This document shows positions 15,047 through 22,553 of a stretch of 47,810 nucleotides of DNA, piece by piece. Within the stretch, counting starts at the first letter, position 1; each line of letters opens with the position of its first letter. The notes beneath the pieces were generated by a model. It did no database searches and had not been told where the DNA came from. It saw nothing but the letters and a program-made list of their open reading frames with translations. The translations under genes were made by a program, and so were the position numbers. This DNA comes from VBDM01 sp049663805 (GTDB lineage: Bacteria; Pseudomonadota; Gammaproteobacteria; Burkholderiales; SG8-39). The DNA lies in the NCBI GenBank assembly GCA_049663805.1, contig JBATEB010000180.1:1-47810 (forward strand), written 5' to 3'.

Positions 15047-15164
15047 GGAATCTCTCCATAGAGGTGTTGCCCCGCACGAGAGTGTGCATGGCATCGATTA
15101 TCCGTGGGAGAAACCAGCAGGAGCGCCTGGGAGGCGCTTCGGACCGACCCAGATAGAATTCGAC
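15047..15164 (-). ncRNA. csp 5' leader with two hairpins, matches the infA leader
   Basis: About 118 nt separate the predicted transcription start from the csp ATG. The leader opens CGTCGAATTC (15166-15157). It has a perfect hairpin AGCGCCT-CCC-AGGCGCT (15138-15122), then TGGTTTCTCCCACGG (15117-15103), and a second short stem GCAC/GTGC (15088-15075) followed by GGGGC. Each element has a counterpart in the same order in the infA leader. A role in cold or translation-linked control is inferred from the two genes it precedes. Confidence 0.6.
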
Positions 15165-15170
15165 GCGTGC

Positions 15171-15199
15171 AGTATGCGAGATACGGGCGGCGTTGGCAA
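15171..15199 (-). promoter_or_regulatory. csp promoter
   Basis: On the minus strand TTGCCA (15199-15194) and CATACT (15176-15171) are separated by 17 bp. The start point is predicted around 15164. The spacing from CATACT to the CGTCGAATTC box is identical to that of the infA promoter. Confidence 0.6.
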
Positions 15200-15274
15200 G
15201 GAAATCGAGAAAATACTTTCAAGTCGTTCCCCACCCTCGCTATGCTTGTCCGGACCCTTCGAAAAGGACGACAG

Positions 15275-15442
15275 ATGGCCAAGCCCAATTATGCGTTCGC
15301 GAAGCGCCAGCGGGACCTCGCCAAGAAGCTGAAGCGGGAGGAGAAGCGGCAGCGCAAAGCCGAAGCGCGCGAAGCCAGCCCGCCCCGGGCGGACCCGCCG
15401 CAGCCGCCCGTCGATGACACGACTCCGGTCGATCCGTCGTAG
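15275..15442 (+). CDS. Small basic conserved hypothetical protein
   Basis: The 55-residue protein begins MAKPNYAFAKRQRDLAKKLK and continues REEKRQRKAEAREA, a highly charged helix, then a Pro/Asp-rich tail. The N-terminal pattern (YxFxKRQRxLAKKxKxEEKRxRK) is one I associate with short conserved hypothetical proteins in betaproteobacteria. The ATG at 15275 follows AAAAGGACGACAG, a fair ribosome site. It is divergent from csp. Function is unknown; the charge suggests RNA or ribosome contact, which is inference. Confidence 0.7.
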   Translation: MAKPNYAFAKRQRDLAKKLKREEKRQRKAEAREASPPRADPPQPPVDDTTPVDPS

Positions 15443-15486
15443 ATTTCCGGGCAGAATATCGGGGATCCCCCCGGACAGGAGGTCTC

Positions 15487-15777
15487 ATGGCCAACCGTGA
15501 CGAGTATGTGGAGAAACTCAAGCAGCAGCTCGACCAGTGGAACGCCGAGATGGCGAAGTGGGAAGCGAAGACGAGGGCGGCGCAGTCCGGCATCCGGGCC
15601 GAGTACGAAAAGCAGCTCGCCGCGTACCGCGGCAAGCGCGACCGGGCGATCGAGGAACTCGGCAAGGTGCAGTCGGCATCCGGCGAAGCCTGGAAGGAAC
15701 TCGCCCGGGGCGCGGATGAGGCCTGGGCGAGGATGAGCGAAGCCTTCGAGAAGGCAAGCTCGATCTTCAAGAAGTAG
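15487..15777 (+). CDS. Coiled-coil protein, sll1863-like stress protein family
   Basis: The 96-residue protein is predicted to be almost entirely helical, with heptad-like spacing from YVEKLKQQLDQWNAEMAKWE through EYEKQLAAYRGKRDRAIEEL to WARMSEAFEKASSIFKK. No signal or membrane segment is present. The pattern KLKxQLDxWNAEIxKxEAK resembles small coiled-coil proteins annotated as sll1863-family stress-response proteins. AGGAGG lies just before the ATG, a strong ribosome site. Function is not established; it may associate with envelope or stress complexes. Confidence 0.75.
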   Translation: MANRDEYVEKLKQQLDQWNAEMAKWEAKTRAAQSGIRAEYEKQLAAYRGKRDRAIEELGKVQSASGEAWKELARGADEAWARMSEAFEKASSIFKK

Positions 15778-15972
15778 CTCGCGGCGGGTACGGGCTCGCC
15801 CAGGTTATGCGGCGGGCGCGCAAGAACTGAACCGCAGGCTTGGGGCGTCAAGGGGATAGAACCCGCTGTGCAATCAGAGGGATAGGGACGCAACGCGCTG
15901 CTTGCGTGTTGCGCTGCATCAATGGAAAGCGTATGCTTCCCGCCCTCCCCGATCGTTCCAGGGGCCCATCTT

Positions 15973-17874
15973 ATGAGCACCGCTCCCGCCGGGGACCGCA
16001 CGTTCCGGAGTCCCAAGAGCAGCCTTACCGCGCTGACGGTGGCCGCGCTCGGCGTCGTGTACGGGGACATCGGCACCAGTCCCTTGTATGCGTTCAAGGA
16101 AGCGTTCGGCAGCACCCACGGCCTGCCGCTCAACGAGGCCAACGTGCTCGCGGTGCTGTCGCTCATGTTCTGGTCGCTGATGCTCATCGTCTCGCTCAAG
16201 TACGTGACGATGATGCTGCGCTTCGACAATCGCGGCGAAGGCGGCATCCTCGCGCTGCTCGCGCTCGCCTCGAAAGCGGCGCGCGGCCGTCCGCGGCTGG
16301 CCTGGACGGTGGCGACCTGCGGCGTTTTCGGCGCGTCGCTCTTCTACGGCGACGCGCTGCTCACCCCGGCGATCTCGGTGCTCTCGGCCGTCGAAGGCAT
16401 TTCGGTCGCGACGCCGGCGCTCGAGAAGTGGGTGGTCCCGGTCACTGTGGGCATCGTGATCGGCCTGTTCTCGATCCAGTCGCGCGGCACCGGAGCGGTC
16501 GGCAGGCTGTTCGGCCCCTGCATGATCGCCTGGTTTGCCGCGCTCGCGGTGCTGGGCGGCGTGTCCATCGCGCAAACACCCGGGGTACTCGCCTCGCTCG
16601 ATCCGCGGCACGCGCTCGGCTTCGCCTGGCAGCACCCGGTCGTGACTTTTCTCGTGCTCGGCGCGGTGTTCCTTGCCATCACCGGCGCGGAAGCCCTGTA
16701 CGCCGACATGGGGCATTTCGGCGCGAATCCGATCCGGATCGCCTGGTTCGGGCTGGTATTCCCGGCGCTCATGATCAACTACCTCGGCCAAGGCGCACTG
16801 GTGCTGCGCGATGCCTCGGCGATCAGGAATCCCTTCTACCTGCTCGCCCCCCCGGAGCTGCTCTATCCGCTGGTCGCGCTGGCCGCGGCGGCGACGGTCA
16901 TCGCCTCGCAGGCGACCATCTCCGGCGCGTTCTCCATGACCCAGCAGGCGACGCGCCTCGGTTACCTGCCCCGGATTCCCGTGCGACACACCTCGGAGTC
17001 GGAGCGCGGCCAGATCTACATCGGGCACGTCAACTGGGCGATGCTCGTTCTGGTGGTGCTCCTCGTGCTCCAGTTCAGGTCCTCGAGTGCCGTCGCGTCG
17101 GCCTATGGGGTAGCGGTCTCGGGCACGATGGTGCTGACTTCAGTGCTTATCGGCATTGTCGCCTTCAGTTCGCGCAGGCGCGTACGGCTCTGGCTGCTCG
17201 CCGCGATCGCCGCGATCGGCGTGGTGGAACTCGTGTTCTTCGCCGCCAACGCCATGAAGTTCGCCGAAGGTGGCTGGTTCCCTCTCGCCTGCGGCCTGGC
17301 AATATTCACCATGCTCACGACCTGGAAGCGGGCCGAAACCGTGGTGGCCGCACGTGAAGGAAAGATCAGTGTCCCGGTGGAGTCCTTTCCCGCGATGCTC
17401 GGTGCCGACATCCCGCGCGTCGAAGGCACCGCGGTTTACCTCTCACCCGACAGCCGCTCGGTGCCGCCGGTGCTGCTGCACAACCTCAAGCACAACAAGG
17501 TGCTCCACCAGCGCGTCGTGTTCCTCACCATCGTCGACGCGGAAGTGCCGCGGCTCGCCGACGCGGAGCGCACCGAGCTGCGCGTGTTCGAGCGCGGGCG
17601 CCTGTACCAAGCGTTGCTCTCCTACGGATTCATGGAAGAACCGGACGTTCCGAAAGGCTTGAAGCTTCTCGAGCGGCACGGGCTGCGCTTCGAGCCGATG
17701 CAGACGACCTATTTCCTCGGGAAATCGACGATTGCCCGCGCAACCCGGCCGGGACTCTTCACCTGGCGGCGCGAGCTGTTTCGCTGGATGCAGCGGAACA
17801 GCCCCGCGACGGCGGAGTATTTCCACCTTGTCCCGGAGCGCGTGGTCGAACTCGGGACTCAGGTCACAATCTAG
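15973..17874 (+). CDS. kup: Kup-type low-affinity potassium transporter
   Basis: Kup imports potassium with protons and is the main uptake route at low pH. The 633-residue protein opens with the family hallmark LGVVYGDIGTSPLYAFKEAF (about residues 31-50). It has about 12 membrane helices to about residue 460, including NRGEGGILALLALAS, GDALLTPAISVLSAVEG and GFGANP-like GHFGANPIRIAWF, and a C-terminal cytoplasmic domain with VPPVLLHNLKHNKVLH and TYFLGKSTI. The ATG at 15973 gives the usual N-terminus; an ATG 51 bp upstream is in frame but unlikely. It is convergent with the VWA lipoprotein gene with a 9-bp gap. Confidence 0.95.
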   Translation: MSTAPAGDRTFRSPKSSLTALTVAALGVVYGDIGTSPLYAFKEAFGSTHGLPLNEANVLAVLSLMFWSLMLIVSLKYVTMMLRFDNRGEGGILALLALASKAARGRPRLAWTVATCGVFGASLFYGDALLTPAISVLSAVEGISVATPALEKWVVPVTVGIVIGLFSIQSRGTGAVGRLFGPCMIAWFAALAVLGGVSIAQTPGVLASLDPRHALGFAWQHPVVTFLVLGAVFLAITGAEALYADMGHFGANPIRIAWFGLVFPALMINYLGQGALVLRDASAIRNPFYLLAPPELLYPLVALAAAATVIASQATISGAFSMTQQATRLGYLPRIPVRHTSESERGQIYIGHVNWAMLVLVVLLVLQFRSSSAVASAYGVAVSGTMVLTSVLIGIVAFSSRRRVRLWLLAAIAAIGVVELVFFAANAMKFAEGGWFPLACGLAIFTMLTTWKRAETVVAAREGKISVPVESFPAMLGADIPRVEGTAVYLSPDSRSVPPVLLHNLKHNKVLHQRVVFLTIVDAEVPRLADAERTELRVFERGRLYQALLSYGFMEEPDVPKGLKLLERHGLRFEPMQTTYFLGKSTIARATRPGLFTWRRELFRWMQRNSPATAEYFHLVPERVVELGTQVTI

Positions 17875-17883
17875 GAATCCGGC

Positions 17884-18537
17884 TCAACCTCTCCCGAGCA
17901 TCGAGTCGAGCCGCTCGATGTCGTTGATGACGCGCCACTCCGACGCCCCGGCCCGTTCGACGCGCTTCTGCCACGCCTCGAGCCGCCCCATGTAACGCCG
18001 CGGGTCGATGTTGTCGGTCTTGAGCTTGACGACGTTGAGCGCTACCACACGAATGTCCTTGAGCTTGATCGGGAAATCCCGGACGGTCACCTTGTCCAGC
18101 TCCTCCTGCATGTCGGAGAAGATCAGGATGGTCTTGGTGCCGGCTCCGGTTTCGTTCAGGAATTCCGCGCCCTGGATGAGACCGCCGGTGATGTCGGTGT
18201 GCGCGCTGCCGCCCACCGTCTTGACGAAGGCGTCGATCCGGTCGCGGAAGGCGCGTTTCTGGGCGTTCGCCTGCGAGGGACGATTGTCGAAGGTCACCTT
18301 GGCGATGATGTCCTTCTCGCTGAAGCTGCGGCTCTTCACTCTCGCCACCGCAAGCGAATCCCCGGGCTGCAGCGTGCCGAGCAGGTAGTTGATGATGACC
18401 TGCGCCTTGTTGATTTCAGCCGCGTAGGTCCCGGAGGTATCGACCAGCATGTATACGGCTTGGCTATGGCTGCGCGAATCCGTACAGGACGCGACCGAGC
18501 AGCCCAGGAGCAACGCAAATATCGCACGCTTGATCAT
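17884..18537 (-). CDS. VWA-domain lipoprotein of unknown function
   Basis: The 217-residue protein has an N-terminal signal with two possible lipoboxes, LLGC (Cys13) and VASC (Cys18), so it should be lipid-anchored in the envelope. A von Willebrand factor A domain follows: VYMLVDTSGTYAAEI gives the MIDAS motif as Asp33-x-Ser35-x-Thr37 (Thr in place of the usual third Ser). HTDITGGLIQGAEF offers the MIDAS Thr, and TILIFSDMQEEL the MIDAS Asp. The domain should bind a divalent cation and a protein partner. The gene ends 9 bp from kup (convergent) and begins 9 bp after the stop of the large membrane protein gene, so the two form a pair. No characterised family name is recognised. Confidence 0.82.
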   Translation of the reverse strand: MIKRAIFALLLGCSVASCTDSRSHSQAVYMLVDTSGTYAAEINKAQVIINYLLGTLQPGDSLAVARVKSRSFSEKDIIAKVTFDNRPSQANAQKRAFRDRIDAFVKTVGGSAHTDITGGLIQGAEFLNETGAGTKTILIFSDMQEELDKVTVRDFPIKLKDIRVVALNVVKLKTDNIDPRRYMGRLEAWQKRVERAGASEWRVINDIERLDSMLGRG

Positions 18538-18546
18538 GTCGACTCC

Positions 18547-19998
18547 CTACGCACCACGCCTTGCGGCGCGCGAATCGGCCGTGCCCTCGTCGCTGCGCGC
18601 GCTTTTTACCACCCTCTCAATCAGCAACGGGAGCACGATCAGGACGTCATACAGCGTCAGCAACACCTTGCAAAGGTGTCGCATGAAGTTCCCAAGAGCG
18701 CGAAGCAGGAACGCGAGCATGCGCACTAGAGTCACCAGCGCCACTCCGCCGACCGTCCGCGCCGAGTGCACGAAGGATTCGAGCGGGATCGCAACGAAAG
18801 CGAGGGCGAAAGGCAGCATAAACGCGAGAACCATTTGGGCGCCAGTTGGAATATCCCTGAGCCAAGAGTCGGCGCGCGCCACCTGCTGCTGCTGCTGCTG
18901 CGCGGCTGCAAGTGACTGCCGCAGAGCTTGATCATCGGCGGTTAGCATGTCGCGCATCAGGGCGAGCGCCGCTTCGATACCCGCCAGCGTCACTAACAAC
19001 ACCAGCGCGATCCAGATCACGCGGCGGCGCATGAAGTCCTGCAGATTGGCGATGAGCGGAAAAAGGTGCGTGATGCGCAGCGCTTCCATAAGGAACAGCC
19101 CCATCGTCGCCTCGACGAGGATGATCACGAGCGCCGCAACTTCCGAGACACGCAGCGGGCCGACATAGACGTTCCCTCCGACCATCTCGGACATCGGCCG
19201 CGCGATCAACCAGAAGTTGATGAAAGTCCCGCCTGCCGCGATCGCGAGAACCAGCATCGCAATCGCAAACTGCGTGAACGCGGAGACGGTGAGTGCGTGC
19301 TCGGCCCTCTCCGTCTTCTTGTTGATCTGCTCGTACTTGTCCATCTGCGCATCGATCTTCGAGGCCGTATCCTGGAGTCCCGTCAGCTTCTTGTCGACCT
19401 GCCCGAGCGTCTTGTCGAGCGAGCGCCAGAACGGCATGAAGCCGTTGAGGATCTTGTGTCGGGTTTCGTACGCGCGGCGATACTCGGCGAGCACCTTGTC
19501 GTGGATGCGATTGACCGAGCGGTTGATCTCCTCGAGGATCCGCTGCACCATCTCGTTGCCTTCGGACTTGATCTTCGCGATCGCAGTCACGGCGCCGACC
19601 CATTCCGGGGGCGGAGGTGGTACTTCGCCGGACTTCTTGTAATCCTCCTCGACACGCGTGATCTCATCCAGCAGCTTGCGCTGCAGCGCCGGGTAGCCTT
19701 CGAGATCGCGCGTGACCAGCGCGCCGATGCGCTCGAACTCGCGTTCGATCAGCTGACCGACTTCCTCCCGCCCGCGCGCGAGCAGCACGACCTTGTTGCG
19801 CTCCCTCATGTCATTCGCGGCGGTGAAAAGCCAGCGTGAGCCTAGGCGCAGCGGGCCGCTCACCGCATGGACGACGGCGCGAATCAGGTCGTGGACGAGC
19901 TTGCGTGCCGCATAGAGAAACGGCATCGCGATGGCGAACAGGACCAAGGCGGACGCGATCGCGTTGCCGGGCCAGATCATCCAAAATTGCGTGTTCAT
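18547..19998 (-). CDS. Multi-pass membrane protein with long helical domain, unknown function
   Basis: The 483-residue protein was not recognised. It has one N-terminal membrane helix (about 11-33) and a long charged, mostly helical region (about 60-238, with LQDTASKIDAQMDKYEQINK as a likely coiled coil). A membrane block follows (about 243-266, 284-305, 327-348, 385-407, and less certain helices at 415-462). Between helices 4 and 5 lies a Gln run of six residues. The arrangement (membrane anchor, long coil, membrane bundle) suggests a mechanical or scaffold role. Its direct downstream neighbour is the VWA lipoprotein, so the two probably form an envelope complex. It lacks the obvious motifs of MotA/TolQ proton channels. 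Confidence 0.75.
   Translation of the reverse strand: MNTQFWMIWPGNAIASALVLFAIAMPFLYAARKLVHDLIRAVVHAVSGPLRLGSRWLFTAANDMRERNKVVLLARGREEVGQLIEREFERIGALVTRDLEGYPALQRKLLDEITRVEEDYKKSGEVPPPPPEWVGAVTAIAKIKSEGNEMVQRILEEINRSVNRIHDKVLAEYRRAYETRHKILNGFMPFWRSLDKTLGQVDKKLTGLQDTASKIDAQMDKYEQINKKTERAEHALTVSAFTQFAIAMLVLAIAAGGTFINFWLIARPMSEMVGGNVYVGPLRVSEVAALVIILVEATMGLFLMEALRITHLFPLIANLQDFMRRRVIWIALVLLVTLAGIEAALALMRDMLTADDQALRQSLAAAQQQQQQVARADSWLRDIPTGAQMVLAFMLPFALAFVAIPLESFVHSARTVGGVALVTLVRMLAFLLRALGNFMRHLCKVLLTLYDVLIVLPLLIERVVKSARSDEGTADSRAARRGA
18883..18900. repeat. (CTG)6 trinucleotide run
   Basis: Six uninterrupted CTG units on the plus strand encode the Gln run (CAG)6 in the membrane protein gene at 18547-19998. 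Such runs are prone to slippage but changes in whole units would keep the frame. Confidence 0.9.
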
Positions 19999-20233
19999 TG
20001 GACCCCCCTAACCCGGCCTCTCGGCCCGGTTTGCAAGACAGCGTCATACGATAGAGCAGGCGGGCACTCCGCGCCAGCGTCTTTCAGGGCATATTTCCGT
20101 TTCCCGGCCGGTCCCATCGAAATGTTTTGATCCAATTGATAATTTTTAACGCCCTCCCTGTCTCCCGCAGGCGACAGGCAGGCGAGGACCGACCGCGACC
20201 GCGTCGCCGTCAGGCTGCCCGACGCGAGATTTT

Positions 20234-21253
20234 TCAACGCCTGGATCGCCTCGCGAACCGGGGATAGACCCTGGTCACGTTGCCGTGGAAGATCTTCTCC
20301 TTGTCGGCATTGCTCACCCAGTCGATGCCGTCGACGTAACGCTTGGTGTCGTCGTAGTAGTACCCGGTCTCCGGATCCACGCCCTTGACCGCGCCAACCA
20401 TCTCGGACGCAAAGAGAATGTTGTCCGCCGGGATCACCTTGAGCAGCAGGTCGATTCCCGGCTGGTGGTAGACGCAGGTATCGAAGAAAACGTTGTTCAT
20501 GAGCAGATCCTTCAGCGGCGGCCGTTTCAGGTCCTGCGCAAGGCCGCGGTAGCGGCCCCAGTGGTAGGGCACCGCGCCGCCGCCGTGGGGGATGACGAAT
20601 TTGAGGGTCGGGAAGTCCTTGAAAAGGTCGGCGGTGAGAAACTGCATGAACGCCGTGGTGTCGCCGTTGATGTAGTGAGCGCCCGTCCCGTGGAAGCTGG
20701 GGTTGCAGGACGCGCTGACGTGGATCATGGCGGGCACCTCGAGCTCGACCATCCTCTCGTAGAGCGGATACCACCACTTGTCGGTCAGCGGGAGCTCCTT
20801 CCAGTGGCCGCCCGAGGGGTCGGGGTTGAGATTGCAGCCGACAAAGCCGAACTCCTCGACGCAACGCTCGAGCTCGGGAATGCAATTCTTGGGCGGAACG
20901 CCGGGGCTCTGGGGCAGCTGGCACACGCCTACGAAGTTTTCGGGGTAGAGCGTGCAGGCGCGGTGGATCATCTCGTTGCAGTGCTCGGACCAGTGGCGGC
21001 TGGTGGTCTCGTTGCCGAGGTGATGGCCCATGCCCATCGCGCGCGGCGAGAAGAGGGTGAGATCGGTGCCCCGTTCGCGCTGCAGTTTCAGCTGCGCCCC
21101 TTCGAGACTTGCGCGGATCTCGTCGTCGCTGATGGCGAGGGTCCCTTTCGCCGGAACCTGCTTGGCGTCCTCGAGCGCGGCGATCTGCCGCTTGCGCCAT
21201 TCCTCGAGCTGCTTCGGGGCGGTGGTGTAGTGGCCATGGCAGTCGATGATCAT
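20234..21253 (-). CDS. Amidohydrolase, 4-oxalomesaconate hydratase-like (LigJ/PmdE type)
   Basis: LigJ/PmdE-type amidohydrolases hydrate 4-oxalomesaconate in the protocatechuate 4,5-cleavage pathway. The 339-residue protein begins MIIDCHGHYTTAPK, the characteristic start of this group, with the metal-binding HxH. Other motifs are GCNLNPDPSGGHW, PAMIHVSASCN with a metal His, KFVIPHGGGAVPYHWGRYRG, VFFDTCVYHQPGIDLL and ILFASEMVGAVKGVDPETG. GGAAGG precedes the ATG at 21253. It lies 15 bp downstream of the dihydroxyphthalate decarboxylase-like gene on the same strand. No ring-cleavage dioxygenase or aldolase gene is in the window, so the substrate could be another aromatic breakdown intermediate. 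Confidence 0.82.
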   Translation of the reverse strand: MIIDCHGHYTTAPKQLEEWRKRQIAALEDAKQVPAKGTLAISDDEIRASLEGAQLKLQRERGTDLTLFSPRAMGMGHHLGNETTSRHWSEHCNEMIHRACTLYPENFVGVCQLPQSPGVPPKNCIPELERCVEEFGFVGCNLNPDPSGGHWKELPLTDKWWYPLYERMVELEVPAMIHVSASCNPSFHGTGAHYINGDTTAFMQFLTADLFKDFPTLKFVIPHGGGAVPYHWGRYRGLAQDLKRPPLKDLLMNNVFFDTCVYHQPGIDLLLKVIPADNILFASEMVGAVKGVDPETGYYYDDTKRYVDGIDWVSNADKEKIFHGNVTRVYPRFARRSRR

Positions 21254-21268
21254 TGCGTTGCCTTCCTG

Positions 21269-22156
21269 TCAGCCCAGCTTGCGCGTCACGTCGTCGAACA
21301 GCTCGTCCACGGAAAAGCGCCGCGGAATCATCCGCTGCCGATAGACGGTGTCGATGACGATCTCGAGATTGCGCCGGTTCGTTTCCAGCCCGAAAGGGAG
21401 GGTGTCGATCTCCCCCGGCTTCGGCAGTTTCGCGGCCTTCTTGCTCTCGCCGAGCAGCCGGTAGATCTCGCGAACCGAATCCGGGTGCGACTTCGACAGG
21501 GATTCCTTCACCGCCACCATGTGGTTGATCTGGATCGCATTGTGTTTCTTTCTCCAGGCCTCGGCCGCGGCTCCCGGATCGGGGATGAGCGGTTTCAGCC
21601 GCGGGTCTGCGGGCACCGCGCCCAGGATCGCAGCGTCGATCTCCCCGGAGAGGAGCATGGCGACCAGCTCCTTTCCTTCGGGCGCGCGTTCGACCCAGGG
21701 CGGGTCGCGGAATTCGGCAACGTGTGCTTCCTCGAACGTGACCCACCGGACAAGCTCCAGGGGCACTCCGTAGTCGTCGGCAAGAATGCCGCGTAGCCAG
21801 GTCGCGGTCGTCACCGTATAGGAGCGAGTGCCGACACGCCGCCCCGCGAGATCGGCGGGAGCCAGGGGGCCACGCTCCGTGTTGTAGACGATATAGGGGT
21901 GCTGGAATCGCGCCAGCACGACCGCGGGCAGGAGCACCAGCGGCTTGCCATGCGCCCTGGCCATCAGGAAGGTCACGATGGCGAGCTCGGCGCAGTCGAA
22001 CTCGAGGTCCCGCACAACGCGCTTGAACGCGGTGCTCGGCGTTTTCACGTCGACGAAATCGAGATTCACCGACGGCGACTTCAGCTCCCCCTTCTTGAGC
22101 GCCTGAGTGACCGGGTAGTCGCCGAGGAGGGCTCGCACGGCAACGCGCTCAGTCAT
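21269..22156 (-). CDS. 4,5-dihydroxyphthalate decarboxylase-like / substrate-binding-fold protein
   Basis: The 295-residue protein matches the Pht5 group, which has the fold of periplasmic binding proteins but no signal peptide. Motifs are VRALLGDYPVTQALKKGEL near the start, FDCAELAIVTFLMA, LVLLPAVVLARFQHPYIVYN, LAGRRVGTRSYTVTTATWLR, WVTFEEAHVAEF, and IQINHMVAVKESL. These follow the family order closely. The characterised member decarboxylates 4,5-dihydroxyphthalate to protocatechuate, which would feed the pathway of the LigJ-like neighbour downstream. Many family members have no known reaction, so the precise substrate is uncertain. It is divergent from the small membrane protein gene, 38 bp away. 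Confidence 0.8.
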   Translation of the reverse strand: MTERVAVRALLGDYPVTQALKKGELKSPSVNLDFVDVKTPSTAFKRVVRDLEFDCAELAIVTFLMARAHGKPLVLLPAVVLARFQHPYIVYNTERGPLAPADLAGRRVGTRSYTVTTATWLRGILADDYGVPLELVRWVTFEEAHVAEFRDPPWVERAPEGKELVAMLLSGEIDAAILGAVPADPRLKPLIPDPGAAAEAWRKKHNAIQINHMVAVKESLSKSHPDSVREIYRLLGESKKAAKLPKPGEIDTLPFGLETNRRNLEIVIDTVYRQRMIPRRFSVDELFDDVTRKLG

Positions 22157-22194
22157 GGCGGTGTACCCTGCTATTTTCCCGCAAGAGGCCTCCC

Positions 22195-22383
22195 ATGAGC
22201 GAAAGAAGAGAAGTCGTGGTCGTCGATGTCAAGATTCCGTTCGTATCCATGGTCGTTCTGCTCGTCAAATGGGCGGTCGCCGCCATTCCTGCAATGATCA
22301 TTCTCCTCGCCCTTGCGACCGCGGCCTCGATGGTCCTCGGAGGCATTTTCCACTGGAACTGGATGGGGCGGGGGATGGTGTAA
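22195..22383 (+). CDS. Small single-pass membrane protein
   Basis: The 62-residue protein starts MSERREVVVVDVKIPFVSMV and has one or two closely spaced hydrophobic segments (about residues 15-52), with a glycine-rich end GGIFHWNWMGRGMV. AAGAGGCC lies just before the ATG, a moderate ribosome site. Its composition is that of a real membrane peptide. I recognise no named family. It stands alone between divergent and downstream genes, so its role is unknown. Confidence 0.7.
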   Translation: MSERREVVVVDVKIPFVSMVVLLVKWAVAAIPAMIILLALATAASMVLGGIFHWNWMGRGMV

Positions 22384-22553
22384 TCCCTCGTTATTCTCCG
22401 TTCAGGCGCCTATTTTCGGCGCCACGCCCGGTTGCCGTCAATTTCATTTCAGCCAATCGATCAAACTCGGCGTCCAACCGGCAACGATTCGCCATCGGGT
22501 TCACGCCACGACCTGAAATGACGGCACGACAAACTTCCGCTAACCTGCCGCGC

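Noticed and set aside
18547..19998. Zorya (ZorAB) defence system
   Set aside because: The long-coil membrane protein recalls ZorA, but the TolQ/MotA-type channel motifs, a ZorB OmpA-like partner and nuclease/helicase genes are missing.
20000..20233. Possible small gene or promoter in the AT-rich gap after the membrane protein start
   Set aside because: The AT-rich patch (about 20120-20155) has no well-spaced -35/-10 pair on the minus strand and no short frame with a ribosome site.
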